Positions 55,648 to 63,015 of a stretch of DNA of 64,000 nt are shown here, piece after piece. Each line of letters opens with the position of its first letter. Position 1 is the stretch's first letter. The notes beneath the pieces are model-generated. The model had not been told where the DNA came from. It ran no database searches and was given only the letters and a program-made list of their open reading frames with translations. The position numbers and the translations under genes are program-made. Origin of the DNA: an uncultured Clostridia bacterium (GTDB lineage: Bacteria > Bacillota > Clostridia > Christensenellales > Borkfalkiaceae); assembly GCA_947627065.1 (NCBI GenBank), contig CANQUN010000004.1, positions 1 to 64,000 of the forward strand, written 5' to 3'.

Positions 55648-57410
55648 ACGATAAAAATTCCAACAACATACCGCAGGAAGCCGACGGCCGCCGCCGGAAC
55701 GCGCCGCAGGACAACCCGCCCGCAGATTCCGCCAACACCCGCGGCGGCGTTGAAAACGTAAACGCCCCTTCTGGCAACACGGTAAAAGACCCCTTTGCCC
55801 AAAGCGGGGCGTCCGCCCAAAGCGGCGAAAATCTCACCCCAAGCGGCGGCGAAAACCCCGCCCCGACAGACAATGAGGAGGGGGATTCTTCCGCAAATAA
55901 CGCTCCGCCCGAAAAGGGCAAGAAGAGGGGGCGGGACTCGGCGTTCATCGCGATAATGTGCGTTTTAGGCGTCTTTTTGGTTGTCGGGGTGTACGGCCTC
56001 ATCACCAACCGGTTCAAAGAAGTCATGTCGGTCGCGGGTTCGATCCTGCTTGCGGTAATCGTGCTGCTCGTCATGATAACCGTACACGAATTCGGCCATT
56101 TCATCACGGGCAGGCTGCTCGGTTTTGGCATAACCGAATTTGCCATCGGCTTCGGCCCCGTCATATACAAGAGGAAGGGGAGCGACGGCAGGCTGTTCAC
56201 CGTAAGGGCGCTGCCCATCGGCGGCTTTTGCGCCTTTGAAGGAGAGGACGACGACAGCGCGTCCCCGACCGCCTTCAACAACCGCAAGCCGTGGCAGCGG
56301 ATAATCGTGCTGGTAGCAGGCGCGGCCATGAACTTTTTGCTCGCAATCCTGCTCATTGCCCTGCTGTTCGGCATATACGGGCAGAGTTTCATGGGTCCGT
56401 TTGAAATGCGCGGCGGCCTGCCGCAAGAAAACGTGCTGCAGGAGGGGGACGTCGTAGTCTCGCTCGACGGCAGAACCGTTTACCTGCAAACGGACATCGT
56501 TTCCGCACTCAAGGGCAAGAAGAAGGGGGAGACCGTTACCGCCGAGGTTATACGCGGCGGCAAGGAAACGGAGATAGAGATAACCCTCGCCTCGGACGTG
56601 GAATACTCCAACGCTTCGGACGTGTCGTCCGCAAGCCGCGCCCTCGGCATCGCTTCCTACCCGCTCGTCGGGTCGGTCTCGGGTGAAAAATACGGCTTCA
56701 AAGAGGGGGACGCTTTCTTTCGTTTGCGCACCCCGGGCTACGATCTGGTGCTTGGCGAAAACGGCAGCCCCGTGCAAGAAAGCCCCTATTACGCAGAAAA
56801 ACGCATATATGAGACCGAAGATATAAAGGATTACCTCACGGGTCTCAACGTGGGCGACGCGGCATATTTTTGGCTGTTCAGGGACGGAACATATTACGCC
56901 CATTCCTTCACCGTGGACGACGGACTCAAAGAGGCTCTCGCTGACGGCACGGACGTGATGGCCGCCCTCGGCATAACGAGTTCCACGGTGGAATTCCGCT
57001 GGCAGGCGCAGCGCGTGCACACGGGCTTTTTCAGGACGCTGGCGGGCATCTTCGCTTACGCCTTCCGCATCGCGGGCACGCTGTTCACCATCTTGGGCGA
57101 ACTCATCACGGGCGTCCTCGGCCTCAACACCGTGGGCGGAACGGTAACCACCGTAATCATGACGGGCGAAGCCATAAGGCTGGGCGGCTTCAGTTTCCTG
57201 CTCGAAATCGCCGCCTACATCGGCGTAAACCTCGCCGTGTTCAACCTGCTGCCCATCCCCGCGCTCGACGGCTCGCGCGTGGTATTCACCCTCATCGAAA
57301 TGATCTTCCGCAAGCCCGTCCCCAAAAAGATAGAAGCGGTCATCCACACCGTCGGTCTGGTGCTGCTGCTCGGCTTCGCCGTCCTCGTAGACGTCCTTCA
57401 ACTATTCTGA
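55644..57410 (+). CDS. rseP: RseP-type site-2 protease with long N-terminal extension
   Basis: A 588-residue membrane metalloprotease with H148-EFG-H152 in a membrane helix, NLLPIPALDG with D542 near the C-terminus, and a central PDZ region (about 255-330). It cuts membrane-embedded substrates such as anti-sigma factors and signal peptides. Unusual are residues 1-97, a disordered Asn/Pro/Gly/Ser-rich segment, and an extra helix at about 100-120 before the active-site helix. A second stretch around 350-430 also lengthens the protein. Most clostridial relatives have 340-430 residues. The start overlaps dxr by ATGA. Family A DNA begins at its stop codon. Confidence 0.92.
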   Translation: MNDKNSNNIPQEADGRRRNAPQDNPPADSANTRGGVENVNAPSGNTVKDPFAQSGASAQSGENLTPSGGENPAPTDNEEGDSSANNAPPEKGKKRGRDSAFIAIMCVLGVFLVVGVYGLITNRFKEVMSVAGSILLAVIVLLVMITVHEFGHFITGRLLGFGITEFAIGFGPVIYKRKGSDGRLFTVRALPIGGFCAFEGEDDDSASPTAFNNRKPWQRIIVLVAGAAMNFLLAILLIALLFGIYGQSFMGPFEMRGGLPQENVLQEGDVVVSLDGRTVYLQTDIVSALKGKKKGETVTAEVIRGGKETEIEITLASDVEYSNASDVSSASRALGIASYPLVGSVSGEKYGFKEGDAFFRLRTPGYDLVLGENGSPVQESPYYAEKRIYETEDIKDYLTGLNVGDAAYFWLFRDGTYYAHSFTVDDGLKEALADGTDVMAALGITSSTVEFRWQAQRVHTGFFRTLAGIFAYAFRIAGTLFTILGELITGVLGLNTVGGTVTTVIMTGEAIRLGGFSFLLEIAAYIGVNLAVFNLLPIPALDGSRVVFTLIEMIFRKPVPKKIEAVIHTVGLVLLLGFAVLVDVLQLF

Positions 57411-57734
57411 AAAGCCCCCTAAATCTCACAAAAACGCCACTAAATCTTGCCACGCATTGCTTACCTCTATATACAAACTTGCCACAAACGACGCCCGCAA
57501 CGCTCCGTCCAACCCCGTGCATTAGTCGTCCCGTAATTGTCTATAAACTTTGCCAATGCAACAGAGGACACCCGCAGCACTCCGTACACCCCGCAACTAC
57601 ACCGTCCCGTAACCACTGCTGCAACTCCTTGCAAACAAGTTGCAAATACATAATAACTATTAAGCCCATAATAATCACATCACATTACACAAAGCCCGTG
57701 CAGAACCGAGAGGTACGCACGGGCTTTGTGCTTA
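57410..57734 (+). repeat. Family A plus family C long repeat, copy 2 left part
   Basis: A family A element (57410-57442) leads straight into about 300 bases matching 24865-25164, up to the hairpin and GGGCTTTGTGCTTA. The match stops abruptly at 57734. The piece that follows it in copy 1 resumes at 58853. Confidence 0.85.
57689..57730. terminator. Long hairpin of family C repeat, copy 2
   Basis: Same 14 bp stem as at 25119. One loop base differs. Possible terminator for rseP or for leftward transcription of the cassette. Confidence 0.5.
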
Positions 57735-57869
57735 TCTGAAAGTGTCAATAATGTGAGATTTAGGGGGCTTTTTGCTGTCTGACCCGCTCACTATCATCAA
57801 GTTTCACGAGCAAACCCGAAGTCGCGAGAGAGGGGTAATCGATTAATGCAATGGTTTATGGGACTTTTA

Positions 57870-58160
57870 CTATTTGGTCTGTTCGATTTCGCCGAACTTA
57901 TCAAGTAAAGCCAAAATACGAGGAGGAAGCTTTACATCAACCCCATGGCTTGCAAATTGCGCGAGCATGTTGGAGTACAAGTACAGCATCTTCGTGCAGG
58001 CGGCAATCGTCTCGTCGCCATACTCGCCGTAACAAACCGCAAGCGTTTCCATCGTGTCGAAAACATCTTCGAGGCGAGGCGCAAGATCTTGCATGCACGC
58101 CGACAGTCTGTCGGCATCGAATTTCAAAAGACTGAAATCTCTTTCTTTGGAATTAATCAT
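57870..58160 (-). CDS. Orphan 96-residue protein of the cassette
   Basis: I do not recognise this protein. It looks all-helical (RLSACMQDLAPRLEDVFDTM, then AACTKMLYLYSNMLAQFASH) with two cysteines and no signal peptide or membrane helix. Evidence that it is real is good: AAGGAGGA sits correctly before the ATG, a promoter lies 52 bases upstream, and codon use is normal. A TACCAA-AGGA-TTGGTA palindrome just after the transcription start suggests an operator or a leader hairpin. It is the only protein gene in the 1.1 kb cassette and lies downstream of the candidate RNA. Confidence 0.65.
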   Translation of the reverse strand: MINSKERDFSLLKFDADRLSACMQDLAPRLEDVFDTMETLAVCYGEYGDETIAACTKMLYLYSNMLAQFASHGVDVKLPPRILALLDKFGEIEQTK

Positions 58161-58188
58161 ATCAATTCCTCCTTCTGTTATTTTATTA

Positions 58189-58204
58189 TACCAAAGGATT
58201 GGTA
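58189..58204. promoter_or_regulatory. Palindromic operator candidate
   Basis: TACCAA and TTGGTA around AGGA, located at about +1 to +17 of the orphan gene transcript. Confidence 0.5.
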
Positions 58205-58211
58205 CGATATG

Positions 58212-58240
58212 ATTTTACCACTAATAGAGACCTATGTCAA
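58212..58240 (-). promoter_or_regulatory. Promoter of the orphan gene
   Basis: Perfect TTGACA, a 17 nt spacer and TAAAAT on the - strand. Confidence 0.75.
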
Positions 58241-58324
58241 GTATATTGAAGTAATTTCGACAAAAAAATTTATGAATTTTTTGGCTTGTAAAACTTGCTT
58301 TCGTCTGCGATGAGAGACTCGATA

Positions 58325-58932
58325 AAATAAAAATCTAAGGATTTATAAGGAATTTTGTTTACTGCAAGAGCGAAACTCTGTACGCAATTAGTTTTTTGTC
58401 CTTCGGAAGTTGGTGGTTGTGTTTACTACTTTTATGTTTGCACTAAACAAGTTGGGTGTAACTATCACGATCAACTCGTGTATGTTGGTAATTGACGTTG
58501 TCGTTTTTGCGTGCGCATAAGTCTATGCGTTCTGCAACTGTTTGACTTTGTGCCACACGAGGTTGTTATAGACCTACAACTTTGCTGTCTTATTGTGGTG
58601 CTTCAACCTCAATCATTTTTGATGGTGATTGAGTTGAACTGTTTTCATCTTATCGGCAAAACGTAGGTTGCTTCATTGGCGCGATGAGACGGTTATAACG
58701 TAGACTGTTTTGTAGTTGAGAGAGGAGATAAGCCGCAACTTACGTCTCATCGCGAATAGTTCGTCGTAGCCGATGGTTTGTCTGCCGGGTGATTCGAACT
58801 AAATGCAACGGCAGATGTTTTTGCGGAGTTTCTACTAACCTCGATGTTTGCAATCAGAGCAAACAATTTCCCAACTATAAGCCACATCAAGCGATATAAA
58901 GCAACTTTACGAATCACTTAAAAGCCGCTTCT
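58325..58932 (-). ncRNA. Candidate large structured non-coding RNA, about 600 nt
   Basis: No open frame of note exists on either strand. Reading leftwards from the promoter at 58967-58939, the predicted RNA has GUUUGC/GCAAAC, a 7 bp UCUGCCG/CGGCAGA hairpin whose loop (UAGUUCG) can pair with a downstream CGAACUA as a pseudoknot, a perfect 12 bp CGCGAUGAGACG/CGUCUCAUCGCG helix, an 11 bp ACGUAAGUUGC/GCAACCUACGU pairing with one mismatch, UUCAAC-CAAUCA/UGAUUG-GUUGAA, and CGCAUA/UAUGCG. It ends near an AAUC/GAUU hairpin with a T-rich tail at about 58330. The size is like that of ROOL and OLE RNAs, but I cannot match it to a family. The 5' 80 nt lie outside the cassette. Confidence 0.6.
58853..58895 (+). 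repeat. Family C long repeat, copy 2 right part
   Basis: AATCAGAGCAAACAATT and the following bases match 25165-25208 and represent the continuation of the repeat interrupted at 57734. Confidence 0.8.
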
Positions 58933-58938
58933 TGTTTA

Positions 58939-58967
58939 ATTATAGCAACTACTCAGGCGTTTGTCAA
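58939..58967 (-). promoter_or_regulatory. Perfect consensus promoter of the candidate RNA
   Basis: TTGACA, 17 nt and TATAAT, all perfect, on the - strand, with no gene start within 700 bases downstream. Confidence 0.85.
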
Positions 58968-59102
58968 TACCAAATCGTAAATTTTTTCACATTTTTCAAA
59001 AATTTTTTGCCGTCGCCACTTTTTACTCGTAACCGCCGTGCGTGTCCAACGATCCCTGTTTTTCTCGTTTGAAGATTACTTACAAGTCGACAACAGACAG
59101 CG

Positions 59103-59311
59103 ATTATAGCAAAATCCCTTTGCACGCAAGGGGAGGATAAGGGAGACGTAAATAACAAAAGTGGCCTTTTTCTTACAAAACCGGACACTTTGGCGACCAG
59201 CGACAAAGATTAAAGAGGCGTCAGATGATTCCGAAAAGGATGCAGCCGATTGTGTTGATGTAGGGTTCGCAAACGCGTGAAGAATCCAGGCGGGGTAAAT
59301 GCCGACCTGTA
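59103..59311 (-). pseudogene. Family D repeat, copy 2, with a CPBP gene fragment
   Basis: The block matches 27490-27630, including a family A element (59157-59191). It then holds a single copy of the last 30 codons of a CPBP protease (59221-59311, read on the - strand as IYPAWILHAFAN), with one base missing relative to the gene at 27801, so the reading frame is broken. The rest of that gene is absent. Confidence 0.7.
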
Positions 59312-59378
59312 AAAGAAAGCGACAAGAGGCAAAACGTCGTAGTGTAATCTTCGGCGAATACGCCCCAACAGCATAAAA

Positions 59379-59402
59379 ATCCGCCCGAAAAACGGGCGGA
59401 TA
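59379..59402 (-). terminator. Terminator of the YitT-like gene
   Basis: ATCCGCCCG and CGGGCGGAT form a perfect 9 bp stem, with T residues following on the - strand. It lies 126 bases after the stop. Confidence 0.75.
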
Positions 59403-59527
59403 AATTTATTACATGCAGATAAAATACTCAAACGCAACATGTCCATTTGTGGACAACGGCAACATCTCTTATAGCAAATAACAACTTTTATAGTAACAGC
59501 AAAGTTTCTTGCGGGTAAGTGGGTTTT

Positions 59528-60400
59528 TCAGTGTGGGAGGTTGCGGAAGCCTCGGCCGAAAATCTCGCTGGAATTTGTTATCATGATGAACGCCGAGGGG
59601 TCGATTTCCTTAATCTTGGACTTGAGGCGATGCCCTTCGAACCTGTGGCACACGGTCAACAAAACGGCTTTTTGCCTGTGAGAAAACGCGCCCTCGGCAT
59701 CGCATTTAGTAACGCCGCGGTGCAGTTCGTTCATGATATAATCGCAGATTTCATCTGACTTTTCGGTTATTATGGTAAAGTATTTGCACAGGTTTATGTT
59801 TTCAATCGTGTTGTCAACCAAAAACGATTTTGCAAACAATCCGAGCACAGAGAACAGCCCCGTCGTAACGTCAAACACGAAGAAGGACGAAAACGCCACC
59901 AGAGAGTCCGCGATGAGCAGCGCCATTCCCACGTTTATGGACGTGTATTTTTTGAGAATCATTGCAATTATGTCCGTTCCTCCGGACGAAGCGTCAGCGT
60001 TGAACAGCAGGGCGGACCCTATGGACGTGAGCAGAATCGCATACACCAACTCGAGCAGCGGCTGGTCGCTGACGGGCGCGTCGAGTTTGACGATAAACTG
60101 AAAAACGTACGTTAAAAGCGAATATACAAGTGTACAGTAAACGGTTTTTATGCCAAATTCCTTGTTGACGAATATGAAGCCGACCACGAGCAGCAAGACG
60201 TTGAGCACGAGAACGATAAGCCCGGGCGTCAGCCACTCGATGCCGCCCTTGACAAAAAGGCGGACGATTCCGTCCAGAACCGTGGCAATGCCGCTCACGC
60301 CACCCGTGGAAAAATGGTTTGGCAGTTTGAAAAAATAAACGCCTGCGGCAATCATAACGCTGCCCGCGGTCAGCAGCAGAAATTCCTTAAATCTCTTCAT
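59528..60400 (-). CDS. YitT family membrane protein (DUF161-DUF2179)
   Basis: A 290-residue protein with five to six N-terminal helices (FFKLPNHFSTGGVSGIAT; GLIVLVLNVLLLVVGFIF; ADASSGGTDIIAMILKKYTSINVG) and a C-terminal DUF2179 domain (YFTIITEKSDEICDYIMNELHRGVT). This matches the widespread YitT family, possible transporters with an attached sensory domain, function unknown. An ATG at 60424 also exists, four bases after the predicted transcription start; MKRFKEF at 60400 fits family starts better. Confidence 0.85.
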   Translation of the reverse strand: MKRFKEFLLLTAGSVMIAAGVYFFKLPNHFSTGGVSGIATVLDGIVRLFVKGGIEWLTPGLIVLVLNVLLLVVGFIFVNKEFGIKTVYCTLVYSLLTYVFQFIVKLDAPVSDQPLLELVYAILLTSIGSALLFNADASSGGTDIIAMILKKYTSINVGMALLIADSLVAFSSFFVFDVTTGLFSVLGLFAKSFLVDNTIENINLCKYFTIITEKSDEICDYIMNELHRGVTKCDAEGAFSHRQKAVLLTVCHRFEGHRLKSKIKEIDPSAFIMITNSSEIFGRGFRNLPH

Positions 60401-60434
60401 CGAGAAACCCCGTCCAAAATCCATTTCTCATATA

Positions 60435-60462
60435 ATTATACCACTTAATAATATTAAGTCAA
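60435..60462 (-). promoter_or_regulatory. Promoter of the YitT-like gene
   Basis: TTGACT, a 16 nt spacer and TATAAT on the - strand. Confidence 0.65.
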
Positions 60463-60659
60463 CTGTAATTAAGCCCCTTTTTCTCACGTTTTTGAAATAT
60501 TTTAGCATCTGCAGCCCACGCCGCGCCGCCCGCCGTCCGCCCGTTTCGCGTTCGGCTAACCTTTCCGTTCCGCACCGTTGCGTTCCCGCTCCACGCCGCT
60601 CTGTCAGGCCGCGTTTCCGCTCCTGCCGCACTATATTATATTTAACTTGTATATTTAAC

Positions 60660-60688
60660 TTGTAATATTTCGGAATTTGTGATATAAT
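60660..60688 (+). promoter_or_regulatory. Promoter of mrnC-rlmB-sigH
   Basis: TTGTAA, a 17 nt spacer and TATAAT, with a leader of about 245 nt before mrnC. Confidence 0.6.
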
Positions 60689-60940
60689 CTAAAATGCAGG
60701 GTTCGGCGCCGGCCGAAACGCCGCCTAATCCCATTGTGCGGAGTTCGGCATTCCGACATCGTGCAAAAACACGGCATAAATTCCGTGCGCCCGACATCAT
60801 GTAAAAACAGTAAACCACGACGTTCGGACATTGTGCAAAAAAGCACAAGCCACCCGCCACTAACTACATCACGCAAATACCAGGCGTCAACGAGCGGGCG
60901 AACCGCCAAAGCCAAAAACCACCCAACAAGGGCAAGAGAT

Positions 60941-61519
60941 ATGTTCGACATAAACGCAACGCTCGGCAAGAGCCGTGCGGAAAACATGAACCCCGTAGTT
61001 CTCGCGTTCATCGGAGACGCGGTGTTCACGCTGTACGTCAGGGAAAAAATAACCTTTTCCTCTGATTTCAAGGCGGGCGAAGCGCACAGGCTTGCCTCCC
61101 GCGAGGTAAACGCGCGTGCGCAGGCCGCGCTTGCCGTAAAACTGCTGCCACTACTCACCGAAGAGGAGGAGCGGGTGTTCCGCCGTGCGCGCAATGCCAA
61201 AAAAACGTCGTCGGCAAAGAATTATTCGGTGTCCGACTACAACAAGGCCACGGGTCTTGAAGCGCTTGTCGGCTACCTTTACATAACGGGGAACAGGGAC
61301 AGGCTCAACGCCTTACTCGCCGCGGGCTATGCCGAAACCGAAAATTCACCCGCAACCGCACCCGACAAAGCGCCCGCAACCATAGCACCCCAAAAAGCAC
61401 CCGAAAAGGAAACCGCACCCGACAAACCCACCGCAACTTCACCCCAAAAGGCACCAACTTCAACGATACAAACCACCAAAGCCAACACCGCAACTGATAC
61501 AAACGAGGAGAAACCATGA
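60941..61519 (+). CDS. mrnC: Mini-ribonuclease III
   Basis: A 192-residue protein. Residues 1-125 are the RNase III-like catalytic domain without a dsRNA-binding domain (NPVVLAFIGDAVFTLYVRE contains the acidic signature; KATGLEALVGYLYITGNRDR the second). Family members mature 23S rRNA. Residues 130-192 form an extra Pro/Ala/Thr/Lys-rich tail that standard MrnC (about 140 residues) lacks. AAGGGC is upstream of ATG 60941; the longer frame is not credible. The stop overlaps rlmB as ATGA. Confidence 0.93.
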   Translation: MFDINATLGKSRAENMNPVVLAFIGDAVFTLYVREKITFSSDFKAGEAHRLASREVNARAQAALAVKLLPLLTEEEERVFRRARNAKKTSSAKNYSVSDYNKATGLEALVGYLYITGNRDRLNALLAAGYAETENSPATAPDKAPATIAPQKAPEKETAPDKPTATSPQKAPTSTIQTTKANTATDTNEEKP

Positions 61520-62229
61520 AGATAGAAGGCAGAAACGCAGTGGCAGAAGCCGTAAAATCGGGCAAGACCGTAGACCGCGTGCTCGTGCGCAACGGAATGC
61601 GCGACGACGCGAGCCGCAACCTTCTTTCCGAGATAAGGGCGGCGGGCATCAAGGTTCATTTTGTGGACAGGGCCACCATAGACAAGGAGAGCCCTTCGGG
61701 CAGAAGTCAGGGCTTCATAGCCTACGTTGCCGAATACAAGTACGCCACGGTGGAGGAAATTCTCGCCTCGGCAAAGCGTTCGCCGCTCGTCGTCGTTCTC
61801 GACGGAGTGGAGGACCCGCACAACCTCGGCAGCGTGATCAGGGTGTGCGAATGCGCGGGCGCGGACGGGCTTATCATTTCCAAACACAGGAGCGCCTCGG
61901 TTACCGAAGCGGTCATGCGGATATCCGAAGGGGGAGCCAACCACCTTAAAATAGCGCGGGTCGGAAACATAAATTCTGCGCTGGAATGTTTGAAAAAGGC
62001 GGGATTGTGGGTTTACGGGCTGGAACTCGGAGGGGAGGACATATACTCCACCGACCTCACGGGTCCGCTCGCAATAGTCGTCGGGGGAGAGGACACGGGG
62101 GTAAACAGGCTCACCCGTGAAAAGTGCGACAAGATAATCACCGTGCCCATGGCGGGCAAGGTCAATTCCCTCAACGCGTCGGTCGCCGCGGGCGTGGCCG
62201 TGTTCGAAGCCGTCCGCCAGAGAAGATGA
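61516..62229 (+). CDS. rlmB: TrmH/SpoU-type 23S rRNA 2'-O-methyltransferase
   Basis: A 237-residue SPOUT enzyme. The N-terminal substrate-binding domain (KIEGRNAVAEAVKSGKTVDR) is followed by the knotted methyltransferase domain with VLDGVEDPHNLGSVIRVCECAG, IVVGGEDTGVNRLTREKCD and PMAGKVNSLNASVAAGV. It methylates a ribose in 23S rRNA, most likely G2251-type. CGAGGAG lies upstream. In B. subtilis yacP separates rlmB from sigH; here rlmB overlaps sigH directly. Confidence 0.93.
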   Translation: MKIEGRNAVAEAVKSGKTVDRVLVRNGMRDDASRNLLSEIRAAGIKVHFVDRATIDKESPSGRSQGFIAYVAEYKYATVEEILASAKRSPLVVVLDGVEDPHNLGSVIRVCECAGADGLIISKHRSASVTEAVMRISEGGANHLKIARVGNINSALECLKKAGLWVYGLELGGEDIYSTDLTGPLAIVVGGEDTGVNRLTREKCDKIITVPMAGKVNSLNASVAAGVAVFEAVRQRR

Positions 62230-62777
62230 CGGCCACTTTAGAAGAACTCGCCCTTCAATACCGCTCCGGCAACACCGAAGCGCTGGACGAGATAATCACC
62301 CGCTGTTCTAACATAGTCCGCAACGCGTCGCGGCGTTACTTTCTCATCGGAGCCGACACCGAGGACGTGTATCAGGAAGGATTCCTCGGTCTCATCAAGG
62401 CCGCCAAGACCTTCGACGCCGGCAAGGGCAACTTCCGCAGTTACGCCTACACCTGCGTAAACTCGGCCGTGGTTACGGCGGTGCGTAAGTATTCCCGCCT
62501 CAAAAACAAGGCCCTCAACGACGGGGTGCCCCTTTCCGACTACACCGAATTTGCCGACGACAGTTTCGACCCAGAAGCCATGTATATAGAAGGCGAAAAC
62601 AGGCGGGAACTCACGGGCAACATCTTCGGCGAACTCACCCCGCTCGAACGCAAGGTCCTCAGCCTCTACCTCAAAGGGCTTTCTTATTCGGAAATCTGTC
62701 TGGCCACGGGCAAACCGTTCAAATCGGTGGACAACGCCCTCCAGCGCATTAAGAAAAAGCTGAAAAAACTGCTCTGA
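62226..62777 (+). CDS. sigH: SigH-type RNA polymerase sigma factor
   Basis: A 183-residue sigma-70 family factor. Region 2 reads DTEDVYQEGFLGLIKAAKTFDAGKGNFRSYAYTCVNSAVVTAVRK and region 4 reads LTPLERKVLSLYLKGLSYSEICLATGKPFKSVDNALQRIKKKL. With mrnC and rlmB upstream this is the position of sigH, which starts sporulation gene expression in Firmicutes. It is shorter than B. subtilis SigH (218). The start overlaps the rlmB stop by ATGA. In Bacillus, rpmG-secE-nusG follow; here they are 20 kb away. Confidence 0.88.
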   Translation: MTATLEELALQYRSGNTEALDEIITRCSNIVRNASRRYFLIGADTEDVYQEGFLGLIKAAKTFDAGKGNFRSYAYTCVNSAVVTAVRKYSRLKNKALNDGVPLSDYTEFADDSFDPEAMYIEGENRRELTGNIFGELTPLERKVLSLYLKGLSYSEICLATGKPFKSVDNALQRIKKKLKKLL

Positions 62778-62783
62778 CAGCGC

Positions 62784-62978
62784 TTGGCCCCTCCCGAGGA
62801 GGGGCTGGCGCGGAGCGCCTGAGGTGGGCAACCGACCCGCACGGGCAACGGACACCAAATTCTTCAACCCGCACGGGCAACGGGTACCAAATTCCACCAA
62901 CCCGCCCGCCACAAAACTCTCCAAGCGCAGGGCACCCGCAACCAAAAAGCCCCCTAAAACGCACAAAAACGGCATATT
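62784..62978 (+). repeat. Family B plus satellite plus family A
   Basis: B (62784-62832), then two copies of the ACCCGCACGGGCAACGG satellite also seen at 54368, then A (62944-62978) just before dnaX. B starts six bases after the sigH stop. Confidence 0.8.
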
Positions 62979-63015
62979 TGCCGACGGAAATAAAAAATTC
63001 TCTCAAGGAGAAAAC

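Larger units (their letters stand above)
57735..58852 (-). mobile_element. 1.1 kb cassette interrupting a family C repeat
   Basis: Copy 1 of the repeat reads GTGCTTA-ATCAGAGC without a break at 25160-25172. In copy 2 these halves end at 57734 and resume at 58853, with 1118 extra bases between. The cassette holds a reversed family A element (57750-57774), a 96-residue gene on the - strand with its own promoter, and most of a gene-free structured region also read leftwards. No transposase and no clear terminal inverted repeats are visible. It is either an insertion here or a deletion in copy 1. Confidence 0.65.
60425..60940. other. Divergent intergenic region before mrnC
   Basis: It holds two promoters, a family A-like half element (60471-60495) and a 13 bp tandem duplication TATATTTAACTTG at 60644. 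From 60740, ACATCGTGCAAAAA-type words recur three times with spacing of about 40 bases. No gene is seen. Confidence 0.55.

Noticed and set aside
57735..58852. IS200/IS605-type insertion
   Set aside because: The hairpin at the left edge is suggestive, but it also exists in the uninterrupted copy at 25 kb and no tnpA or tnpB remnant is visible.
57735..58990. Retron or group II intron at the cassette
   Set aside because: No reverse transcriptase or intron ORF is present and I cannot trace a domain V-like hairpin or an msr/msd arrangement.
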